64,000 nt of DNA from Phenylobacterium sp. (GTDB lineage: Bacteria > Pseudomonadota > Alphaproteobacteria > Caulobacterales > Caulobacteraceae): positions 186,001-250,000 of the forward strand of contig NZ_WGNY01000019.1 of the NCBI RefSeq assembly GCF_016124325.1, written 5' to 3'. Under the pieces are notes generated by a model. It was not told the DNA's origin, ran no database searches, and saw only the letters and a list, made by a program, of their open reading frames with translations. The stretch's first letter is position 1. Every line of letters begins with the position of its first letter. Shown here piece after piece: positions 8,775-16,252 of this stretch. A program made the position numbers and the translations under genes.

Positions 8775-10703
8775 TCAGCCGCCGGCGACCACTCGCAGGC
8801 TTGGGGCCGGGCCAGGCTTTTCGCCACGGACCTGGGACACCAGGTCGAAGAGCGCCGTCCGCACCGCCTCGGTGTCGCCAGTCTCGGCGACCGCGGCCAG
8901 CGCCGCCAAGTGGTCCGGTGTGACGCGCAGGGCCGAGTTGGAGACGACCTCCATGACCTTGTGGGCCGCGGGCAGGGCGCGCTCGGTCTCGTCGAGCAGG
9001 GCTTCGGTGAGCTTCTCGCCTGCGCGTAGCCCGGTGATCTCGATCTCGATGTCCTTGCGGCCAGACAGCGCGATCATCTGGCGCGCCAGGTCCATGATCG
9101 AAACCGGCTCGCCCATCTCCAGCAGGAAGAGGCGGGAGTCGCGGCGGTCGTCCTCGTCGCAGGCGGCCGTGGCGTGCAGGACGAGCTGCGCGGCCTCCGG
9201 GATGGTCATGAAGAACCGAGTCATCTCCGGATGGGTCACGGTGACCGGCCCGCCGCGCTCGATCTGCGACTTGAAGATCGGCACCACCGAGCCCGAGGAG
9301 CCCAGGACGTTGCCGAAGCGAACGGCCGAAAAGCGGGTGCCCTCGGCGGTGGTCTGCTGGGCCTGGATCACGGCCTCGGCGAGCCGCTTGGTCGCGCCCA
9401 TGGCGTTGGTGGGGTCGACGGCCTTGTCGGTCGAGATCAGCACCATCTGGCCGGCGCCGCAGGCCTTGGAAGCCTCCGTGACGTTCCAGGTGCCGACGAC
9501 GTTGGTGAGCAGGCCTTCGGCCGGATGGCGCTCCACCATCGAGACATGCTTGAGGGCGGCGGCGTGGAAGACGAGATCGGGCCTTTCTTCGGCGAACACC
9601 GCCGCCGTACGCTTCGCGTCGCGCACGTCGCAGAGGACGGCCTTCACCGGGACGTAGGCGTAGGTTTCGCGCATCTCGCGCTCGATTTCGAACAGCGCCG
9701 TCTCGGAGAAGTCGAGCAGGGTGAGCTGGGCGCAACCGAAGGCCGCCACCTGCCGGCACAGCTCGGCGCCGATCGAGCCGCCAGCGCCGGTGATCAGCAC
9801 GCGCCGATTCTGGATCAGCCGGCCGACCGCGCGCCGGTCCAGTTCGATCGGGTCGCGCGCCAGAAGCTCCTCGATGTTGATGTCGCGCATCGGGAGGAGC
9901 GTCAGCCCGTCGTGCTGGGACAACTCCACGATGGAGGGCAAGCGCAGGAGGCGGATGCCATCGGTCTTGAGACGCCCCAGCAGGTCGGCGGTAAGGCCCC
10001 GGAGGCGGCCCGGCTCCTCCAGGAACAGCACGGCGCGCGGGTAGCGGTTCCACCGGCGCAGATCGGCGAGCGCCTCGTTCAGCCGGTCGATCGTCTCGAG
10101 GATGCAGACGCCGCGCACCTGGGCGCCGACGTCGCGCCGGTCGGTGCCGATGATGCCCACCGGCGTATAGGTGGGATTGTGAGTGCGAGCGACGTCGCGC
10201 AGGTAGGTGTCGGCAAGCGACGGGGGACCGATCAGCAGCAGCGACGGCGCCTGGGTGACGCGGTCGGTGATGATCTTGAGCGGTGAAATGCTCTCCAGCG
10301 CGTGCTCATGGAGCGCGCGGCGAAGGATCCGCACGCCCATGGACGCCACCATCTGGAAGAGAGGGGCCATGACCAGGGTGGAGCGCGGCACGCCCTCGGC
10401 CCGGTCGAGTACGAACACCGCCAGCAGGAAGACGCCCACGGTCAGGATCGCGCTGCGCGCGAGCACCAAGGCGTCCGGGATCGAGACGTAGCGCCACGGC
10501 GAGAGCTCGCCACGGAAGATGAGGGCGAAGACGCCCGCGATGGCGGCGTAGAGCGAAACCAGCTGGAAAAAGTTGAGGGCGCCGGCCTGACCCAGGCCCA
10601 GTTCAGGCTGGGTCGGCGCCACGAAGAAGGCGACAGTGAAGGCCAGAGCCGCGAGCACCACGTCGAAAACGATGGTCTGCGCTCGAACGGCCATCCGCTC
10701 CAT
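8775..10703 (-). CDS. Membrane nucleoside-diphosphate-sugar 4,6-dehydratase/epimerase (FlaA1/CapD/WbpM-like)
   Basis: 642 residues. The N-terminal third has about four transmembrane helices (for example VFDVVLAALAFTVAFFVAP and AILTVGVFLLAVFVL). It is followed by a CoA-binding-like Rossmann region (LLLIGPPSLADTYLRDV) and a C-terminal SDR domain with the nucleotide motif TGAGGSIGAELCRQ and STDKAVDPTNAMGATKRLAE. This is the layout of WbpM/CapD proteins, which dehydrate UDP-GlcNAc-type sugars for O-antigen or capsule. ATG 10703 is preferred because GGAGT lies about 8 bases upstream; an upstream ATG at 10739 lacks a site. Substrate specificity is inferred from family only. Confidence 0.9.
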   Translation of the reverse strand: MERMAVRAQTIVFDVVLAALAFTVAFFVAPTQPELGLGQAGALNFFQLVSLYAAIAGVFALIFRGELSPWRYVSIPDALVLARSAILTVGVFLLAVFVLDRAEGVPRSTLVMAPLFQMVASMGVRILRRALHEHALESISPLKIITDRVTQAPSLLLIGPPSLADTYLRDVARTHNPTYTPVGIIGTDRRDVGAQVRGVCILETIDRLNEALADLRRWNRYPRAVLFLEEPGRLRGLTADLLGRLKTDGIRLLRLPSIVELSQHDGLTLLPMRDINIEELLARDPIELDRRAVGRLIQNRRVLITGAGGSIGAELCRQVAAFGCAQLTLLDFSETALFEIEREMRETYAYVPVKAVLCDVRDAKRTAAVFAEERPDLVFHAAALKHVSMVERHPAEGLLTNVVGTWNVTEASKACGAGQMVLISTDKAVDPTNAMGATKRLAEAVIQAQQTTAEGTRFSAVRFGNVLGSSGSVVPIFKSQIERGGPVTVTHPEMTRFFMTIPEAAQLVLHATAACDEDDRRDSRLFLLEMGEPVSIMDLARQMIALSGRKDIEIEITGLRAGEKLTEALLDETERALPAAHKVMEVVSNSALRVTPDHLAALAAVAETGDTEAVRTALFDLVSQVRGEKPGPAPSLRVVAGG

Positions 10704-10867
10704 GCGCCGCACTCCGCTCACGATCTGATTCCCAACCATAGGGCCCGGAGGCCGGGCGGCCAGCAAAACTTAACGGGCGGAGCGCTTCTGCGGTCCGGCG
10801 CCCTGGGCGCGTCAGCCAGGCGCGCGGCGAGGGCCGGAACTTAGGAACAAGCGTCTGACGACGCAAT

Positions 10868-10896
10868 GAAAAAGCCGCCGCGACATGCGCGGCGGC
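10868..10896 (-). terminator. Rho-independent terminator of the porin gene
   Basis: GCCGCCGCG and CGCGGCGGC form a perfect 9-bp stem with a 5-base loop. On the minus strand the stem is followed by TTTTTC. It lies 31 bases after the stop of the TorF-like porin gene. Confidence 0.85.
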
Positions 10897-10926
10897 TCTC
10901 ATACGACAGACGCGGCTAACCGCGGG

Positions 10927-11619
10927 TCACCAGGTGAGCTTAATTCCGCCCACGACCCGGGAGTCGGCCAGGCCGCCGGAAGCGGCCTTGGACAGGTTGG
11001 TGTCGAAGTAGCGAACGTCGAAGCCGACGTGGTCGTTCAGCGAGAAGCCCACGCCCAGGTTCCAGGTCGTGTAGTCGGCCGCCTTGTCGATATTCTGCCG
11101 ACCGACGGCGCCACTGATCGAGAACGGCGTTTCAGGAATGGAAACAGCAGCGTTCGCCTCATAGTAGACCGCGTCGCCGGTCTTTCCGAAGAACTCAGGC
11201 GAATAGTAGACCGCGGCGCCCAGTGTGGCCGGCCCGGCCGGCACGGAGGCGGCGACCTTGCCTTCCCAGTACGCCTGGTGGCAGCACGAGCCCAGGTAGC
11301 CGTAGTAGATGACCCCGATATCGAAGCTCACCGGACCCGCAGAGGGCTTGATCCCGGCGTACAGGTCGACTTCGGCATCGGTGCCGTTGCCGAAGTCGAC
11401 ATTGGAAGCCCAGACGCCGGCGTAGCCGATGCCGAGGCTGGCATCGATGCCGCCGAACACCGACGGGTCTTCGTTGGTCTGGCTAAAGCCACGGAACACG
11501 TAGTCGGTGTTCGCTCCGATGTTGAAGGAGAAGGATGGTCCTTCGTCCTGCGCCTGAGCGGCGCCAGCGAGCGCCAGCGAGCCGATAGCGGCCACCAGCG
11601 CGAGTTTCAGCGTTCTCAT
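10927..11619 (-). CDS. TorF-family putative porin
   Basis: 230 residues with a signal peptide (MRTLKLALVAAIGSLALAGAAQA). The body alternates short beta strands, as in an outer-membrane barrel (FNIGANTDYVFRGFSQT, AGVWASNVDFG, GVIYYGYLG) and ends in an aromatic residue (KLTW). The opening TDYVFRGFSQTNEDPSVFGGID is the hallmark of the TIGR02001/TorF putative porins. The expected role is passage of small solutes across the outer membrane; the substrate is unknown. It has its own terminator and is probably transcribed alone. Confidence 0.88.
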   Translation of the reverse strand: MRTLKLALVAAIGSLALAGAAQAQDEGPSFSFNIGANTDYVFRGFSQTNEDPSVFGGIDASLGIGYAGVWASNVDFGNGTDAEVDLYAGIKPSAGPVSFDIGVIYYGYLGSCCHQAYWEGKVAASVPAGPATLGAAVYYSPEFFGKTGDAVYYEANAAVSIPETPFSISGAVGRQNIDKAADYTTWNLGVGFSLNDHVGFDVRYFDTNLSKAASGGLADSRVVGGIKLTW

Positions 11620-11800
11620 TGAGTATCCCCTCTCACGTCCGCCCAGCCGAAGCCGACGGGCTCAGCCATCGTCGTGGGCTTGGCCCCCAGATCAACGCAG
11701 GCTGGCGGGCATGGCTAAGGTGCGGGGTGAGTGCTGAAAATTTAGGCGCCTTGCCGAGCAATAGCCCGCGGGGTCGGCAACTTTCGTGTTCCAGTCACAA

Positions 11801-12601
11801 TCACCGGGCGACGAGTGGGGCGAATCCCAGGTGCGATCCGGCGTCGACGAGCAACGTCTCGCCAGTGACGTGACGCGAGCCGGGGGAAGCGAGGAACACG
11901 GCCGCCGCCGCGATGTCCTCGGGCTTCGACGCCGCCTTGAGCGGCGTGCCCGCCGCGGCGTTGGCGCGGATCCGCTCGACGGCGGTCTCGGGCATGCCCT
12001 TCCCGAACCACGGGGTGTCGATGAAGCCCGGGCAGATGGCGTTGACGCGGATCTTCGGCGCGAGCGCCCTGGCCAGGGAGAGCGTCATGGTGTTCAGCGC
12101 CCCCTTGGAGGCGGCGTAGGGCACCGACGATCCGATGCCCGTCACGCCGGCGATCGAGGCGGTGTTGACCACCGCGCCGGGCTGGGGCGCGGCCTCGAGG
12201 AGGCTCCGCGCGGCGCGGATCATCTGGAACGCACCGACCACGTTGACGGCGTAGAGGTCGAGGAAGTCCTGGCCGGACACGGCTTCCATGTCGGCGTGAT
12301 TGGCGAATTTGGTCGTTCCGGCGTTGTTGAAGAGGGCGTCGATGCGGCCGAAGGGCTCGGCGGCCTGGGCGATGGCGCGACAGTCGGCGTCCTTCGCCAC
12401 GTCGCCCTGGACGAGCACGACTTCGGCGCCGTGCGCCTGACACAGGCGGGCGGTTTCCTCCGCATCGGTCCGGTTGTGCGCGTAGTTGATCACGAGCGCG
12501 CGGGCGCCGCGTGCGGCAGTCTCCACCGCGATGGCGCGCCCGAGCCCCGTGGACGCTCCCGTCACCACGACCACGAAGTCCTGATAGTCGCCCTGAGCCA
12601 T
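11801..12601 (-). CDS. SDR-family oxidoreductase
   Basis: 266-residue classical short-chain dehydrogenase. Cofactor motif TGASTGLGRA at the N-terminus, NNAGTTKF in place of the common NNAG segment, catalytic Ser-Tyr-Lys with YAASKGAL, and PGFIDTPWFGKGM after the active site. ATG 12601 is supported by AGAGGA about 8 bases upstream. The enzyme would oxidise or reduce a hydroxyl/keto group with NAD(P)(H). Its substrate cannot be read from sequence. It is divergent from queF with 52 bases between starts. Confidence 0.9.
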   Translation of the reverse strand: MAQGDYQDFVVVVTGASTGLGRAIAVETAARGARALVINYAHNRTDAEETARLCQAHGAEVVLVQGDVAKDADCRAIAQAAEPFGRIDALFNNAGTTKFANHADMEAVSGQDFLDLYAVNVVGAFQMIRAARSLLEAAPQPGAVVNTASIAGVTGIGSSVPYAASKGALNTMTLSLARALAPKIRVNAICPGFIDTPWFGKGMPETAVERIRANAAAGTPLKAASKPEDIAAAAVFLASPGSRHVTGETLLVDAGSHLGFAPLVAR

Positions 12602-12653
12602 AGCGTTCCTCTCGCTTGTCGTTTGAGGCCTAGTAGCGTCTAAACCCGCCGAT

Positions 12654-13109
12654 ATGGAAGAGACCCAACTCACCCAGCTGGGCCGCGAGGTCCGCGGCTA
12701 TGCGAATCCCGACGAAGCGGTGCTGGAGCGCGTGCCCAATCCGCATCCGGGAACGACCTATCTCGTCCGGTTCGCGGCTCCCGAGTTCACGTCGTTGTGT
12801 CCTGTGACCGGCCAGCCCGATTTCGCCCACCTGGTCATCGACTACGTCCCCGGCGACTGGCTGGTGGAGTCGAAGTCGCTGAAGCTCTACCTGGGCTCGT
12901 TCCGCAACCACGGCGCCTTCCACGAGGATTGCACCCTGGCGATCGCCAAACGCCTGCACGAAGAGCTTTCGCCGGTCTGGATCCGGATCGGGGGCTATTG
13001 GTACCCCCGGGGTGGCATTCCCATCGACGTGTTCTGGCAGAGCGGCCAACCGCCCGAAGGGCTCTGGCTGCCCGATCAGGGCGTGGCGCCCTATCGGGGG
13101 CGTGGCTGA
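12654..13109 (+). CDS. queF: NADPH-dependent 7-cyano-7-deazaguanine reductase (preQ0 reductase)
   Basis: 151 residues, short (YkvF-like) QueF type. It reduces preQ0 to preQ1 in queuosine biosynthesis for tRNA wobble modification. Diagnostic features are [14 protein letters not shown], containing the Cys that forms the thioimide with substrate, [22 protein letters not shown], the QueF motif with NADPH and substrate-binding Glu/His, and [16 protein letters not shown] near the C-terminus. No other queuosine gene is in the window. Confidence 0.97.
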   Translation: MEETQLTQLGREVRGYANPDEAVLERVPNPHPGTTYLVRFAAPEFTSLCPVTGQPDFAHLVIDYVPGDWLVESKSLKLYLGSFRNHGAFHEDCTLAIAKRLHEELSPVWIRIGGYWYPRGGIPIDVFWQSGQPPEGLWLPDQGVAPYRGRG

Positions 13110-13240
13110 GCCCCCCGGCCAATCCGGAGCGGACTGTTCGGGCTTTCCAAGAGCGGCGTGCGGGCCTATAGGTGAAAGTGCCCATCTCTCCTCGGGCGTG
13201 TCACCTCAGGCCGGATGGCGCGGCGCGCCGTCCGGCCGTT

Positions 13241-13285
13241 GTGTTTCCGGGGCCTATGCTTCGGGGGCCTGTGTTTCCGGGGCCT
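13241..13285. repeat. Three tandem 15-bp repeats
   Basis: GTGTTTCCGGGGCCT occurs at 13241-13255 and again exactly at 13271-13285, with a degenerate unit ATGCTTCGGGGGCCT between them. The array lies between queF and the nitroreductase gene and supplies the nitroreductase stop codon at its right edge. Confidence 0.8.
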
Positions 13286-13898
13286 ACTGGGGCCGCCAAC
13301 GGGTCACCAGCGGCTCCAGCGATGGACGCTCACGCTCAAGAGGCGTCTCGCGCGCGGTTCCCACGAGGATGCATCCTGCCACCCGCTCATTCTCGCCGAG
13401 GCCCAGCACCGCGCCCGCGTCGGCATCGTAGCTGTACCAGTCGGTGATCCAGTTGGCGCCGAAGCCCATCGCCAGCGCCGCGTAGAGCAGGTTGGTGCAG
13501 ACCGCCGCCGCGGACAGGATCTGCTCCCATTCGGGAATGGCCGCGGGCCTGGGGCTCGCCACCACGAAGACGGCGAGGGGCGGGGCCTTCAGCTTGGCCA
13601 GCTTGGCGACGAGGCTGGGATCTCCGCGGCCGCGTGCGATGGCTTCAAGGCGTTCGACGAAGGCCGGCTTGGCCTGCGGGTCGAGGACGACGAACCGCCA
13701 GGGCGCGAGCTTGCCGTGATCGGGGACGCGCGCCGCCAGGCGCAGCAGTTCGTCGAGCTGCGCGGCGTCCGGGGCGGGCTCGCCGAGGGTCATGGCCGAC
13801 GTCGAGCGGCGCAGCGCGAGAAAGCGCAGAACCTCGGGCGCCGATGAGACGGGGAGCGACGCGCCGAACTCGGGCGCGGGGGGCAGGGCTGAGCTCAA
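13284..13898 (-). CDS. Nitroreductase-family protein (YdjA-like)
   Basis: About 204 residues. The FMN-binding N-terminal signature LRFLALRRSTSA is followed by LLRLAARVPDHGKLAPWRFVVL and, near the C-terminus, GLGENERVAGCILVGT, all typical of small YdjA-type nitroreductases that reduce nitro or quinone compounds with NAD(P)H. The start is uncertain: the 13898 start would be TTG, while the first ATG (13793) lies after the FMN-binding Arg pair and would remove it. The stop codon falls in a tandem repeat, so the C-terminal end may have been altered by repeat expansion. Confidence 0.85.
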   Translation of the reverse strand: MSSALPPAPEFGASLPVSSAPEVLRFLALRRSTSAMTLGEPAPDAAQLDELLRLAARVPDHGKLAPWRFVVLDPQAKPAFVERLEAIARGRGDPSLVAKLAKLKAPPLAVFVVASPRPAAIPEWEQILSAAAVCTNLLYAALAMGFGANWITDWYSYDADAGAVLGLGENERVAGCILVGTARETPLERERPSLEPLVTRWRPQ

Positions 13899-13981
13899 CG
13901 CGGAACCGCCTTTAAGGATCGGGATAGGGGACCTCTTTATGGGGAGCCCAAAGCTGATCGCAAGACGAGGACCCTTCGACG

Positions 13982-14596
13982 ATGCCGGAAAGGCCCTCCT
14001 GGCTTCGCCCCCACGGCCTGGCCTGGTCCCGCGGAACCGCGCGGCCGGTCTATGAGAATCCGTGGATCCGGGTGACCGAATACGCCGCCACCGCGCCGAC
14101 CGGCAGGCCGGCGACCTACGGGTTGGTCAGCTACAAGAACTACGCCGTGGCGGTGCTGCCGCTCTTCGAGGATGGCACGACCCTGCTCGTGGGCCAGCAC
14201 CGGTTCCCGCTGGGCGACTACAGCTGGGAGATTCCCGAGGGCGGCGGCCCGCTCGACGAGGATCCGCTGGAGAGCGCGCGCCGCGAACTGGCCGAGGAGA
14301 CCGGACTGCAGGCGGCCGAATGGCGCGAGATCCTTCGCGCGCAACTTTCGAACTCGGTCTCCGACGAGCGGGCGATCGGCTATCTGGCCCTGGGGCTGTC
14401 GCCTGCCGAGGGAGAGCATCACGCCGACGACACCGAGGCGATCGCCCTCGCGCGCGTGCCGTTCGGCGAGGCGCTGGCGGCGGCGATGGACGGCCAAATT
14501 CAAGACGTGCTGACGGTGGCGATGCTGCTGAAGGCTCACCATATGGCCGCCAAAGGGCTTTTGGAGCCCGCGCTCGCGCGGGCCGTGTTAGGCTAG
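13982..14596 (+). CDS. NUDIX hydrolase (ADP-ribose pyrophosphatase-like)
   Basis: 204 residues. The Nudix box is intact: GGGPLDEDPLESARREL followed by AEETGL, matching GX5EX7REUXEEXGU. The domain is preceded by YAVAVLPLFEDGTTLLVGQHRFPLG and followed by DDTEAIALARVPFGEAL, features of the ADP-ribose pyrophosphatase (NudF-like) branch that cleaves nucleoside diphosphates linked to another moiety. The gene lies just upstream of cysE on the same strand with about 30 bases between. Confidence 0.9.
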   Translation: MPERPSWLRPHGLAWSRGTARPVYENPWIRVTEYAATAPTGRPATYGLVSYKNYAVAVLPLFEDGTTLLVGQHRFPLGDYSWEIPEGGGPLDEDPLESARRELAEETGLQAAEWREILRAQLSNSVSDERAIGYLALGLSPAEGEHHADDTEAIALARVPFGEALAAAMDGQIQDVLTVAMLLKAHHMAAKGLLEPALARAVLG

Positions 14597-14625
14597 GGAG
14601 ACGCCTAATGGGCCGGGAGGAACCG

Positions 14626-15456
14626 ATGAGCCAGCGCCTGGAGGTGGTGAACCCCGCTTCGCCGCCGCCCGTTTGGGCCGCGTTGCGCAACGAAGCCTAT
14701 GCCGCGGCCAAGACCGAAGCCGCCCTTGCCAGCCTGCTGGCGGCGGTGATCCTCAACCACGAGACCCTGGGCGATGCGCTGAGCTACCAGCTCGCACGCA
14801 AGCTGGGCGACCAGGAGCTGCGGGCCATGAGCCTGCGCGACACGATCGAAGAAGCCTATGCGGCCGACCCGTCGATCGTCGACATCGCCGAGGACGATCT
14901 CAAGGCGGTGTTCGAGCGCGACCCGGCGTGCCGGGGCTACGTGCAGCCCTTCCTGTTCTTCAAGGGATTCCTGGCGCTCCAGACGCACCGGGTGGCCCAT
15001 TGGCTGTGGAACGAGGGCCGCGAGACCCTGGCCTTCTATCTGCAGAGCCGCTCGAGCGAACTCTTCCAGGTGGACGTCAACCCGGCGACGCGGATCGGGC
15101 GGGGCGTGTTCGTCGACCACGGCACCGGCATCGTGATCGGCGAGACCGCGGTGATCGGCGACGACGTCTCGATGCTCCAGGGCGTGACCCTGGGCGGAAC
15201 CGGCGCCGAACGCGGCGACCGCCACCCCAAGATCGGCAAGGGCGTGCTGTTGGGGGCCGGCGCCAAGGTGCTGGGAAACATCCAGATCGGCGACTACGCC
15301 AAGATCGCGTCCGGGTCGGTGGTGCTGAAGCCGGTGCCGCCGCACTGCACGGCGGCGGGCGTGCCCGCGCGCCTCGTGAACTGCCCCACCTGCGACGAGC
15401 CGGCGAAGAGCATGGATCACACTCTGGCCGATGCGGTCTACGACTACGTGATCTGA
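14626..15456 (+). CDS. cysE: Serine O-acetyltransferase
   Basis: 276 residues. It transfers an acetyl group from acetyl-CoA to L-serine, the first step of cysteine synthesis. The N-terminal helical domain (about 1-140, with HRVAHWLWNEGRETLAFYLQSR) precedes the left-handed beta-helix hexapeptide domain containing the catalytic DHGTGIVIGETAVIGD and GGTGAERGDRHPKIG. ATG 14626 is favoured because GGGAGG lies at 14615-14620; ATG 14608 in the same frame is an alternative. The DUF3126 gene follows 64 bases downstream, an arrangement I recall from other alphaproteobacteria. Confidence 0.95.
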   Translation: MSQRLEVVNPASPPPVWAALRNEAYAAAKTEAALASLLAAVILNHETLGDALSYQLARKLGDQELRAMSLRDTIEEAYAADPSIVDIAEDDLKAVFERDPACRGYVQPFLFFKGFLALQTHRVAHWLWNEGRETLAFYLQSRSSELFQVDVNPATRIGRGVFVDHGTGIVIGETAVIGDDVSMLQGVTLGGTGAERGDRHPKIGKGVLLGAGAKVLGNIQIGDYAKIASGSVVLKPVPPHCTAAGVPARLVNCPTCDEPAKSMDHTLADAVYDYVI

Positions 15457-15519
15457 GGTTTGCCCCGCGCGACGGTTTCTGTAGGTTCGCGCCGAATTCG
15501 ACTCCCAGGGAGCCTAGGC

Positions 15520-15726
15520 GTGGACGAGAAGACCATCCGCAAGATCGAGGGCCATCTTCGCGGCACCTTCGCGAACGCGCGCATCACGCTTGTGCCGCGC
15601 CCCAAGCAGAAGGATTCCGCCGAGGTCTACATCGGTGAGGAGTTCATCGGCGTGGTCTTCGAGGACGAGGACGAGGATGGCTCGTTCATGTTCGAGATGG
15701 CCATTCTGGCCGAAGACCTTCCCTAG
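15520..15726 (+). CDS. DUF3126-family small protein
   Basis: 68 residues from GTG 15520, which has CAGGGAG about 8 bases upstream. The sequence DEKTIRKIEGHLRGTFAN, VPRPKQKDSAEVYIGEEFIGVVFEDEDEDGSFMFEMAIL matches the conserved alphaproteobacterial DUF3126 proteins. Its function is unknown. Position just behind cysE suggests co-transcription. Confidence 0.85.
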   Translation: MDEKTIRKIEGHLRGTFANARITLVPRPKQKDSAEVYIGEEFIGVVFEDEDEDGSFMFEMAILAEDLP

Positions 15727-15732
15727 GCGCGT

Positions 15733-16047
15733 TCAGCGCACCTGAAGCACCGCGAGCGCGCCGGCCGGAGCCGGCGCGATGCGAGGGGCCGCGCGCGCGA
15801 GGTCGAGCCAGGCGGACCAGTCGCCTTGTGGGAGGATCACGACCTGGCGATCGTGGTAGGGCGCGATATCCGGTCCCGGCGGGCAGGTCAGCAGCGTGAA
15901 CCGGTCGTCGCGCACGAGCCCGGCGACGCCCAGGAATGCACCGTCAGCCGAGGTGAAGCGCCACTTCGACTTCGGCGCCTTGGCTCCCGTGAACTCGTAG
16001 AAGGCGTCCACGGGCACGATGCAGCGGCCTCGCGGGAAGCTGCGGCC
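15733..16047 (-). pseudogene. 5'-truncated SRAP (SOS response-associated peptidase/HMCES-like) gene
   Basis: Only the C-terminal half of a SRAP protein is readable: RGRCIVPVDAFYEF, the KWRFTSADGAFLGVAGLVRD region and PYHDRQVVILPQGDWSAWL. The N-terminal part with the catalytic Cys2 (MC-x-R/N-Y) is missing; upstream sequence turns into a tRNA-like segment and then an integrase gene. SRAP proteins cross-link abasic sites in single-stranded DNA through Cys2, so this fragment cannot function. The break coincides with the left boundary of the accessory region. An intact, different SRAP gene lies at 27703. Confidence 0.75.
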
Positions 16048-16115
16048 GTCAGAGCAGGATTGAACTGCCGACCTCAGCCTTACCAAGCGGTAATATACTA
16101 CCGCTATACCTACGA
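16048..16115 (-). pseudogene. Degenerate tRNA-Thr(GGU)-like remnant, possible attachment site
   Basis: Read on the minus strand, the segment contains TTGGTAA, the anticodon loop of tRNA-Thr(GGU), then AGGTC and a T-arm GGCAG-TTCAATC-CTGCT. The anticodon stem does not pair properly and no 5' acceptor strand complementary to the 3' acceptor-like CTGACGG is present, so this is not a functional tRNA. It lies exactly between the truncated SRAP gene and the integrase, as expected of an att site derived from a tRNA 3' portion. The interpretation is an inference from motif matches. Confidence 0.45.
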
Positions 16116-16252
16116 AGAACTACGAAATCATACGATAAATCATTGACTTAATTTTCCGCCTCTACGAAGCTCCACACCAGAGTTTCTGACAATCTGCTGC
16201 CTATGGGCTTACTTTGGAGGCCCCCTGGAAGCGATTGGGAGCCGAGAATCCC

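Noticed and set aside
13244..13285. Possible CRISPR-like array near 13.2 kb
   Set aside because: The 15-bp units are directly adjacent without spacers and number only three; no cas genes are present anywhere in the window.
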